NCBI GenBank assembly: GCA_027064745.1
Contig: JAMOPD010000235.1
Location: 1-6,521 of the forward strand
Source of the DNA: Thermococcaceae archaeon
GTDB lineage: Archaea > Methanobacteriota_B > Thermococci > Thermococcales > Thermococcaceae
Reading direction: 5' to 3'
DNA: 6,521 bases
The notes beneath the pieces were generated by a model that saw nothing but the letters and a program-made list of their open reading frames with translations, was not told where the DNA came from and searched no databases. Position numbers and translations under genes: made by a program. Positions 1 through 4,724 of this stretch are shown here, piece after piece; position 1 is the stretch's first letter; each line of letters starts with the position of its first letter.

Positions 1-2
1 TT

Positions 3-119
3 GGCACGACCTTCAGGATAAGTGTAATAGACGGCTTTGGCTTTGCCCTCTACTGGCTTCTCCTTACCATATGGCTGACGACCGGTTTGAAAACCGCAAA
101 ACACGTGTTCCTCGAATGA
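3..119 (+). CDS. C-terminal end of a putative membrane protein (5' end outside the window)
   Basis: A reading frame is open from the left edge to a TGA at 117-119, giving the last 38 residues of a plus-strand protein. The visible part holds one strongly hydrophobic stretch (GFALYWLLLTIWLTTGL, roughly residues 12-28) followed by a short charged tail ending KHVFLE, which fits a final transmembrane helix. It is followed at once by a T-run and converges on the sufB/D-like gene, whose stop lies 16 bases further on. Too little is visible to name the family, and a chance frame cannot be excluded, but the fit of the stop, the T-run and convergent neighbours supports a real gene end. Confidence 0.6.
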   Translation, partial: GTTFRISVIDGFGFALYWLLLTIWLTTGLKTAKHVFLE

Positions 120-130
120 TTTTTTTCTTT
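120..130 (+). terminator. T-run terminator of the left-edge gene
   Basis: Seven T residues, one C and three more T follow directly after the TGA of the truncated membrane gene. Oligo-T tracts without a hairpin are the usual intrinsic terminators of Thermococcales. The position between two convergent genes fits. Confidence 0.5.
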
Positions 131-134
131 ACCC

Positions 135-1085
135 TTATTCTCCCAGAAGACCCTTTATTATGAACTCAGCCGCTTCTTCCTCGGTTAGACCCTTGGCCAT
201 GAGCTGAATGAGCTGGGCCTCGTTTATCCTTCCTATCGAGGCCTCGTGCGTGAGCTCGGCCTTGTCGTTCTTCACCCTCAGCAGGGGAACCGTCTGAACG
301 TCAGCATCGCCTTTAACAATCTCGTGACACTCAACGTGACCCTTCGCGTAGTCTCCAAAACCGTAGGCCTCGTTTATGACGTTGACCCTCGCCCTGTCAA
401 AAGCTATGGCCGTGCTCCTCAGGTTTGCCCTCGAGTGGGCCCCTTCCAGGTAGGCGACTTCCTTCATCTCAACTGAATCATCTTTAACCGCCTTCACCTT
501 CGACTCAAGCTCAAGGACGGCCCTCTCATCGAGTCTCGCGACCATCTCAAGCTTCAGCTCCTTCGCCCTGTGCTTCGTCAGGGAAAACCTCCCCGTATAG
601 CGAGCATTTCTGCCAACATCCACTTCCGTTTTACTTACCATTCTCACGCCCTCGCCGTGAACGTGCTCGTCGTCGTAGAGCACGCTCGAACCTTCCCCGA
701 TTTTTATTCTCGTTATTGCCTCGTGGGTGAAGTCCTTTGCGTAGGGAAAGATGCAGTGGGAGGTGAACCTGACCTTAGAGTTTTTGCCAACATTAATCTC
801 AAAGATGACCCTCTGGTAGCCTTCGCTTTTCAAATAACCGGTGCAGAGGTGTATGGGGAAGGGAAGCTCAATGTTATCCGCGATTTTAACATCAGCCCTA
901 ACGCCATTCTCAATCTCCTCGCCCCTTATCTTAACCCCCGGAACGTTGTTGAGGCCGATTATTCTGTCCCCGCTGATGATTATCGCCGCTATCCTGTCGC
1001 CGAAAAGAGATGTATCGAGACCTTCCCGCTGGTAGGCCTCAACCAGCGCCTCGTATTCCCTGGTGAGGTCAATTTTTATCGTCAT
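135..1085 (-). CDS. SufB/SufD-family Fe-S cluster scaffold protein (minimal SUF type)
   Basis: The 316-residue product belongs to the SufB/SufD family, which forms the beta-helical scaffold that assembles Fe-S clusters with the ATPase SufC in the cytoplasm. The C-terminal family signature is clear: AELTHEASIGRINEAQL (276-291), then QLMAKGLTEEEAAEFIIKGLL, matching the conserved 'HEAS/SHGAT...RGL..EEA...I..GF' block. H280 and E281 sit where conserved active residues of SufD/SufB are expected; C81, C111 and C253 are further candidate ligands. At 316 residues it is shorter than bacterial SufB (about 480) and SufD (about 420), as in the archaeal two-gene systems. I chose ATG at 1085 because GGAGGG lies six bases upstream; an in-frame ATG at 1109 lies inside sufC and has no spaced Shine-Dalgarno. 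Only two bases separate it from the sufC stop, so the pair is cotranscribed and likely translationally coupled. It could equally be labelled SufB or SufD; in this minimal form one protein probably does both jobs. Confidence 0.9.
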   Translation of the reverse strand: MTIKIDLTREYEALVEAYQREGLDTSLFGDRIAAIIISGDRIIGLNNVPGVKIRGEEIENGVRADVKIADNIELPFPIHLCTGYLKSEGYQRVIFEINVGKNSKVRFTSHCIFPYAKDFTHEAITRIKIGEGSSVLYDDEHVHGEGVRMVSKTEVDVGRNARYTGRFSLTKHRAKELKLEMVARLDERAVLELESKVKAVKDDSVEMKEVAYLEGAHSRANLRSTAIAFDRARVNVINEAYGFGDYAKGHVECHEIVKGDADVQTVPLLRVKNDKAELTHEASIGRINEAQLIQLMAKGLTEEEAAEFIIKGLLGE

Positions 1086-1087
1086 CC

Positions 1088-1798
1088 TCAACCCTCCGCG
1101 AAGGAGCATCTCCTGCAGGTCTTCCGGTAGTAGTCAACGACCTCACGCGAGAAGCCCCTCCTGATGATTCTTCCACTACAGACAAAATAGGCGAACTCCG
1201 TCTTGAGTGCAATCCCCTCATGGTGGGTGATGAGTATTACGGTAGTGCCGCACTTCCGGAAGCGGTTGAGGATAAGCTCTATCAGCTTCCCTGCCGTTAT
1301 GTCGAGACCTGAGTCGGGTTCATCAAGGATGGCATACCTCGGTTTCAGGAGGAGGAGCGACGCAAGCTCAACCCTCTTCCTTTCACCGCCGCTTAAACTT
1401 TTGTCCACAAAACGATGGGCGTAGAGCTCATAGGGCATGCCAACGAGTTCAAGAACCTCTTGAAGTTCATCTTTATTTGTCCTGAGCTTTCCTCCAAGAG
1501 TTAGGTATTCCTGAACAGTTATCCCTTCGTATCGGGCGGGCTCCTGCCAGGCCATGCTTATCCCCAGCTTTGCTCTCTCCGTAACGCTCAGCCCGGTTAT
1601 ATCCTCGCCGTCGAGGAGAATTTGACCAGATGTGGGCTTTAGCTCCCCCATCACAATACGTGCTATTGTTGATTTTCCAGCGCCGTTCGGCCCGAGTATC
1701 GAATAGCTCATCCCCTCCCTAAACCTCATGTTTATTGGGCGGAGGATTCTCCTGCCGTCTCGCGAGTATTCAATGTCCCTCAGGCAGAGCATTTTCAT
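1088..1798 (-). CDS. sufC: SufC, ABC-type ATPase of Fe-S cluster assembly
   Basis: SufC is a cytoplasmic ABC ATPase that drives conformational change in the SufB/D scaffold; it is not a transporter. In the 236-residue form starting at 1798 one sees Walker A GPNGAGKST (36-44), the Q-loop Q85 in WQEPAR, the signature LSGGE (135-139), Walker B ending ILDEPDSGLD (157-166) with E160, and the H-loop in ITHHEG (H192). The 'EPDSGLD' form rather than 'EPTSGLD' and the SGGE(R/K)KR stretch are typical of SufC. The frame stays open upstream to an ATG at 1876, but that extension of 26 residues carries the promoter and is unlike the family, so I take ATG 1798 (or the next, 1792). No Shine-Dalgarno precedes it, and the TATA box about 25 bases upstream suggests a leaderless message. 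The C-terminus carries an unusual CRRC pair (C228, C231). It is the first gene of the sufC-sufB/D operon. Confidence 0.93.
   Translation of the reverse strand: MKMLCLRDIEYSRDGRRILRPINMRFREGMSYSILGPNGAGKSTIARIVMGELKPTSGQILLDGEDITGLSVTERAKLGISMAWQEPARYEGITVQEYLTLGGKLRTNKDELQEVLELVGMPYELYAHRFVDKSLSGGERKRVELASLLLLKPRYAILDEPDSGLDITAGKLIELILNRFRKCGTTVILITHHEGIALKTEFAYFVCSGRIIRRGFSREVVDYYRKTCRRCSFAEG
1092..1097 (-). promoter_or_regulatory. Shine-Dalgarno site that fixes the sufB/D-like start
   Basis: GGAGGG on the minus strand lies inside the last codons of sufC, six bases before the ATG at 1085. It favours this start over the upstream in-frame ATG at 1109. Confidence 0.7.
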
Positions 1799-1820
1799 CG
1801 AGAAAACTTCATATGAAGGT

Positions 1821-1838
1821 AATTTAAAATTTTCTGGA
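1821..1838 (-). promoter_or_regulatory. BRE/TATA promoter of the sufC-sufB/D operon
   Basis: On the minus strand AGAAAATTTTAAATT reads as a purine-rich BRE followed by a TTTTAAAT TATA box. Its centre near 1827 puts the transcription start near 1800-1802, right at the ATG at 1798, which predicts a leaderless or nearly leaderless transcript. Confidence 0.6.
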
Positions 1839-1880
1839 CAATCCTGACCAAAACCTTTAGTTGAAAACAAATTCATTTGA

Positions 1881-1895
1881 AAAAGCTTTTAAATG
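1881..1895 (+). promoter_or_regulatory. TATA promoter of the DGC-type gene
   Basis: AAAAGCTTTTAAATG on the plus strand holds a TTTTAAAT TATA box at 1887-1894 with an A-rich BRE before it. Transcription is expected near 1915, giving a leader of about 14 bases. It is divergent from the sufC promoter and about 60 bases from it. Confidence 0.55.
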
Positions 1896-1915
1896 TAGAT
1901 TATTTGACTTAAGCC

Positions 1916-1923
1916 GAGGTGAT
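1916..1923 (+). promoter_or_regulatory. Shine-Dalgarno site of the DGC-type gene
   Basis: GAGGTGAT, close to the archaeal optimum, lies five bases before the ATG at 1929. An ATG at 1922 overlaps it but is out of frame, so the site decides for 1929. Confidence 0.7.
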
Positions 1924-1928
1924 GGTAG

Positions 1929-2363
1929 ATGGTCGAGAACGTAGACATGGAAAAACTCCCTAGGTTTCTTCCGAGCTGCCACAAGGAAGCCGAGAAGCTT
2001 GATATAATATTCACATGCTCAGGAGCAGCAAGCGTCGGAAAAATAGGCCATGAAGTTGGCGTCCTCCTCACTAATGCTGGTCAGGACGCAAGGCTCTGCT
2101 GCACAACAGCGGTTGCTGCTGGTTCAAAAATGCACCTTGAGATTGGACAGAGAGCAAGGAAGGTAATCGTTATCGATGGCTGTCCGATGAAGTGTGCCAC
2201 TAAGGTTATAGAGAAAGCGGGCATAAAGGTTGACCACAGCTTCACAGTCACCGACTTTGGAATAGCCAAGCAGCCAACTCTCGACATAAGCGATGAGGAC
2301 ATTCTCAAAGTTGCCCTGCAGATAGCAGAGAGAACTGGGATGAAGCTCAACATTGAACAATAA
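1929..2363 (+). CDS. DGC-domain putative zinc-binding protein
   Basis: This 144-residue soluble protein has the marks of the DGC family of putative zinc-binding proteins. The name-giving motif is DGCPMKCA (83-90; C85, C89), and further cysteines are C17, C30 in FTCSGAASVG, and the C57-C58 pair in LCCTTAVAAG. The alternation of hydrophobic strands (KVIVIDGC) with cysteine-bearing loops and the 'CSGAASVGKIGHEV' stretch fits a small Rossmann-like domain whose cysteines bind metal. The catalytic role of the family is not established; I assign none. The gene has its own TATA box and a strong Shine-Dalgarno, and runs divergently from the Fe-S assembly operon. A link with metal or Fe-S homeostasis is only inferred from the cysteines and the neighbour. 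Length is typical of the single-domain family members. Confidence 0.8.
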   Translation: MVENVDMEKLPRFLPSCHKEAEKLDIIFTCSGAASVGKIGHEVGVLLTNAGQDARLCCTTAVAAGSKMHLEIGQRARKVIVIDGCPMKCATKVIEKAGIKVDHSFTVTDFGIAKQPTLDISDEDILKVALQIAERTGMKLNIEQ

Positions 2364-2630
2364 CTCAATAGTTTAAATGGTGAGATTAAAACCTTCGATG
2401 AGAGGAAAGGATATCCTTGGAAAGACACATCAAGAACCTGAGTATAATTCCAGGTGAGAGATTGACAGGAATGAGATAGAGTAGTATCCCAAGTGTGATA
2501 AATATGCAGGATACACTCATTATTTTTAATGTGCGAAGGAATATTTAAGGAAATGAGAGGCTGATAACAAGGAATTGGAAAGCGTGGGGCTCAACAATAC
2601 CTAAGAATCAACTTGAATGAAAGGAAATAG
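2364..2630. other. AT-rich intergenic stretch, no gene supported
   Basis: I see no protein gene with a ribosome binding site here. The longest plus-strand frame with an ATG (2377-2457, 26 codons) has no Shine-Dalgarno. The same frame goes on with several stops through a stretch that reads YPKCDKYAGYTHYF, but the stop density is what AT-rich DNA gives by chance. No CRISPR-like repeat or tRNA is visible. An ATTTAAGG at about 2542-2549 looks like a TATA box but nothing plausible follows it on the plus strand. Confidence 0.5.
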
Positions 2631-2646
2631 AAACAAAAAATTAAAA
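2631..2646 (-). terminator. T-rich terminator of the candidate ncRNA
   Basis: On the minus strand the sequence runs TTTT-AA-TTTTTT-G-TTT directly after the last GGGG of the structured region. Oligo-T tracts of this kind end transcripts in Thermococcales. It lies in the right place for a 300-nt RNA starting near 2934. Confidence 0.5.
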
Positions 2647-2934
2647 CCCCTAAGAGGTGTAAACATCTAGCTTCCTCCCCGCTGGACGGTTCAGTTTGTG
2701 GGCCCATCACTTACTCCCGTTACCGGTTTCAATTCAGCCCACAGGCCGGGTCTTCGGCCCATTACCCCCACCGCAGAGCGGTTCGGGGTTATAGCTTGAG
2801 GCCACCTTTTGGAGTTTTTGACTGCCACAATGAGTAGTCTTGAGAGGACGCCTATCGGCGTTTTCCCTCTAATGCTGGAGGGACACGATAAACCCCTTTG
2901 GAGGGGATATCTGACGGTGGCCTCTCTGAGGTCC
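2635..2934 (-). ncRNA. Candidate structured non-coding RNA of about 300 nt, family unknown
   Basis: The minus strand from about 2934 to 2635 has a promoter-like BRE/TATA upstream and a T-rich tract at its end, is richer in G+C than the DNA around it, and folds well. Perfect stems seen by eye: 2798-2806 with 2916-2924 (9 bp, enclosing about 109 bases); 2697-2703 with 2737-2743 (7 bp); 2744-2748 with 2755-2759 (5 bp); 2770-2774 with 2778-2782 extended by CCCC 2765-2768 with GGGG 2785-2788; 2848-2852 with 2857-2861; 2893-2897 with 2902-2906. Inside the 7-bp stem the minus strand forms CCG-GTAA-CGG (2726-2717), a GNRA tetraloop that favours this strand. No continuous protein frame covers it. I do not recognise RNase P RNA, SRP RNA, rRNA or tRNA motifs. 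It could instead be an omega-RNA-like relic of a TnpB element, since its 3' part (CAGCGGGGAGGAAGC) resembles right ends of IS200/IS605 elements. Ends are estimates from the promoter and the T-tract. Confidence 0.5.
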
Positions 2935-2946
2935 TATTACGTTACA

Positions 2947-2990
2947 GGGGTTTAAAAAAGGTTTTGGGGTTTAGGGATTCCTTGGGGTTT
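2947..2990 (+). repeat. Three evenly spaced GGGGTTT direct repeats
   Basis: GGGGTTT occurs at 2947-2953, 2966-2972 and 2984-2990, spaced 19 and 18 bases, close to two helical turns. The first copy overlaps the ncRNA TATA region; an inverted copy, AAACCCC, lies at 2644-2650 at the far end of the ncRNA, so AAACCCCT 2644-2651 and AGGGGTTT 2946-2953 form an 8-bp inverted repeat that brackets the whole element. They could be protein-binding sites or part of the element's ends. Confidence 0.6.
2949..2969 (-). promoter_or_regulatory. BRE/TATA promoter of the candidate ncRNA
   Basis: The minus strand reads CCCCAAAACCTTTTTTAAACC, that is an A-rich BRE followed by a TTTTTTAAA TATA box centred near 2954. 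Counting about 22-25 bases downstream puts transcription start near 2930-2934, where the strand begins GGACCTCAG just before the 9-bp stem. Confidence 0.5.
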
Positions 2991-2995
2991 TACTG

Positions 2996-3028
2996 CATCC
3001 CCGCCCTGAAGGGTAAGGCTTTCAAAAG
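2996..3028 (-). mobile_element. Relic resembling the right end of an IS200/IS605 (TnpB) element
   Basis: On the minus strand GAAAGCCTTACCCTTCAGGGCGGGGATG strongly resembles the 3' end common to archaeal TnpB elements, where the coding form reads 'KALPFRAG' and the DNA forms a small CCC-TTCA-GGG hairpin. In the same frame upstream no TnpB zinc finger or RuvC motif is found, only a 45-codon hydrophobic frame without a good start, so this is at most a relic or a non-autonomous derivative. The element's other end was not identified. Confidence 0.45.
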
Positions 3029-3206
3029 AAAATGAACTGTAAGCTGAACCAAGTACAGTGCACAAGCAAAGAGATAACAGAAACTATTGGTTAAACTCTT
3101 TATTATTTTTCCTGCTGTTGTTGGTAGAATCTAATATAAAGAACCTAAATTACCCATTGTTAAATAGAAATGAGAAGATATGAATGGGAACATGAAATTT
3201 TAATCA
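3029..3206. other. AT-rich spacer between the IS-like relic and the aminotransferase gene
   Basis: No gene, promoter pair or repeat is supported here. The minus strand just after the aminotransferase stop carries a short AT-rich stretch (TTAAAATTTC near 3196-3204) that may serve as a weak terminator. Confidence 0.4.
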
Positions 3207-4538
3207 TTACCAGCCTTGAACTTTCTTTAAAACTTCATCCGAGACTTTCCCTTCCTCAACGTCGGCTATAGCCTGTTCCAGCCTATCAAGACCTTCATCC
3301 AGGAGATCTTTTTCAATCGTTAGCGGTGGTTGAATCCTGAGGACATTTCCTTGAAGAAATGCCAAAACGAGGCCAAGTTCATAGGCACGCCAGACCACCT
3401 TTCTTGCCTCCTCACATGCCCTTTCCTTCGTTTCCCTGCTCTTAACGAGGTCAACGCCGAGCATCAGACCGATACCACGAACATCACCAATTAACTCATG
3501 CTCCTCTTTCATATTTTCCAGCCTTTTCTTTGTGTATTTTCCAAGCCTTTCTGCTCTCTTTAGAAGATCTTTCTCTTCTATTTCCTCTATCACAGCAAGT
3601 GCTGCTCTGCTGGCCACTGCATTACCGCTCAGTGTGAAAGCATGACCGAGAGGGGGTAGAGCCTCCATAACGTCCTCTCTTCCGATTACTGCACTGATTG
3701 GGAATCCGCCACCCAGAGGTTTGGCAATCGTAATTATATCTGGAGTAACATCAAAATGCTCTATGGCAAACCATTTGCCTGTCCTGCCCATTCCACTCTG
3801 AACCTCATCCACAACAAGGAGAATTCCATGCTCATCGAGAATTCTTTTGATTTTTCTGAAATAGTCTGCAGGTGGGACAACCATCCCCGCATCTCCTTGT
3901 ATAGGTTCAGCAAAGAGTGCTGCAACACCATCAGCATAAACTTCTCCTTCAAACTTCTCCTTTAGGTAGCTAACACACTCCATTCTGCATGTTTTCGGTT
4001 CCTTTCCAAAGGGACAGCGATAGCAATTGGGGTATGGAATATAATGTATGTCACTGAGTTCTCCTACTATTGAGCGCACCTCAAAATCAAGACCGGTTAT
4101 ACTCATTGCTCCATAGGTTGCCCCATAATAGCTCCTTAAATAGCTCAGAATTGTTCTTCTCTTTGTATACGCCCGTGCAAACTTTATTGCTCCATCATTA
4201 GCATCGCTTCCACTATGTCCAAATATGATCTTTGCATTTTTGATGGGGGAGATATCCCTCAATTTTTCTGCTAGCAGGAGAGGTTCTAAGGGGAAGCCAT
4301 AAATAAATGTAAAGTGTATTAACTTTTGAGTTTGCTCCATAGCTGCTTTGACAACTCTTTCGTTGTTGTGACCAACATTTTGAACAGCAGCATCACTCAG
4401 AAAGTCTATATACTCCCTTCCCTCAATGTCCCACACTTTTGCATTCTTTGCTTTAACTCCTACAATCGGAGCATAAGTAACCCTTGCGGCTTTTGGAAAG
4501 ACTCGAGAGTACCTCTCAACAACTTCTTCAGGCTTCAT
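3207..4538 (-). CDS. Class III PLP-dependent aminotransferase (GABA/ornithine aminotransferase or racemase group)
   Basis: This 443-residue enzyme, of usual length, moves an amino group from an amine or omega-amino acid to a keto acid using pyridoxal phosphate. Visible motifs: SGSDAND (109-115) in the phosphate loop, SYYGATYGA (136-144) stacking on the cofactor (usual form YHG), EPIQGDAG (211-218), [13 protein letters not shown] (242-254) with D244 bonding the PLP nitrogen, IAKPLGGG (271-278) with the Schiff-base K273, and T302 of HAFTLSGN. The C-terminal small domain has [13 protein letters not shown] and RIQPPL. It resembles the Pyrococcus broad-substrate amino acid racemase and archaeal ornithine aminotransferases, so racemase activity is possible and the substrate stays open. 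A C-X2-C-X8-C-X3-C cluster (C172, C175, C184, C188) may bind metal. The start at 4538 is supported by GGGGTG six bases upstream. It has its own TATA box, 182 bases after the M24 gene. Confidence 0.88.
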   Translation of the reverse strand: MKPEEVVERYSRVFPKAARVTYAPIVGVKAKNAKVWDIEGREYIDFLSDAAVQNVGHNNERVVKAAMEQTQKLIHFTFIYGFPLEPLLLAEKLRDISPIKNAKIIFGHSGSDANDGAIKFARAYTKRRTILSYLRSYYGATYGAMSITGLDFEVRSIVGELSDIHYIPYPNCYRCPFGKEPKTCRMECVSYLKEKFEGEVYADGVAALFAEPIQGDAGMVVPPADYFRKIKRILDEHGILLVVDEVQSGMGRTGKWFAIEHFDVTPDIITIAKPLGGGFPISAVIGREDVMEALPPLGHAFTLSGNAVASRAALAVIEEIEEKDLLKRAERLGKYTKKRLENMKEEHELIGDVRGIGLMLGVDLVKSRETKERACEEARKVVWRAYELGLVLAFLQGNVLRIQPPLTIEKDLLDEGLDRLEQAIADVEEGKVSDEVLKKVQGW

Positions 4539-4598
4539 GCCCGCACCCCATATGCTATATGCGTTTAGAAATAATATTGTTTTCGGATGATTTTTACT

Positions 4599-4615
4599 AA
4601 ATATATAAAAGCTTT
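4599..4615 (-). promoter_or_regulatory. BRE/TATA promoter of the aminotransferase gene
   Basis: The minus strand reads AAAGCTTTTATATATTTA: a BRE followed by a strong TATA box at about 4600-4610. The start of transcription is expected near 4580, giving a leader of about 40 bases that carries the GGGGTG Shine-Dalgarno (4549-4544). Confidence 0.65.
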
Positions 4616-4700
4616 AAGAATATTACACTGGATCAGCAGATAAAAGGGTAAGAAAATGCGTAATATGGATACTTTGACTAAATTAATCAGTGCACCTAAG

Positions 4701-4724
4701 TTAGAATCACCCGAAGTATTCTAA
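4701..4724 (-). terminator. Inverted repeat across the M24 stop codon, possible 3' hairpin
   Basis: TTAGAAT (4701-4707) and ATTCTAA (4718-4724) are perfect 7-bp arms around a 10-base loop, and the TAG stop at 4723-4721 sits in one arm. No T-run follows at once; T-rich sequence on the minus strand comes only near 4640-4665. It may stabilise the 3' end, or be chance in AT-rich DNA. Confidence 0.3.

Noticed and set aside
570..1130. Plus-strand 186-codon open frame opposite the sufB/D-like gene
   Set aside because: Antisense shadow of a gene with clear family motifs; no promoter or Shine-Dalgarno on the plus strand.
2377..2611. Plus-strand broken frame with YPKCDKYAGYTHYF and further protein-like words, as a pseudogene
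   Set aside because: About five stops in some 80 codons is what AT-rich DNA yields by chance; no start signal and no recognisable family.
2690..2745. Box C/D guide RNA inside the ncRNA region (minus strand CTGA ... GTGATGG ... CTGA)
   Set aside because: The boxes look tempting, but two extra G residues separate the GTGATG from the pairing G of the stem, so a standard kink-turn does not form, and no second C box is present at the right distance.
2635..2934. The structured region as RNase P RNA or SRP (7S) RNA
   Set aside because: Length would fit, but I could not find the conserved P4 elements of RNase P (a GGAGGAAAGUCC-like 5' block near the start and an ACAGAAA-like 3' block) or the conserved SRP helix 8 loop. 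GGGGAGGAAGC occurs, but near the 3' end.
2640..3000. CRISPR array suggested by the GGGGTTT repeats
   Set aside because: Only seven-base repeats at 18-19 base spacing, with no 24-37 base repeat units or spacers of matching length.
3023..3161. Minus-strand 45-codon hydrophobic frame ending in KALPFRAGMQ as a small membrane protein
   Set aside because: No ATG/GTG start with a ribosome binding site; the ending is explained by the IS200/IS605-like end motif.
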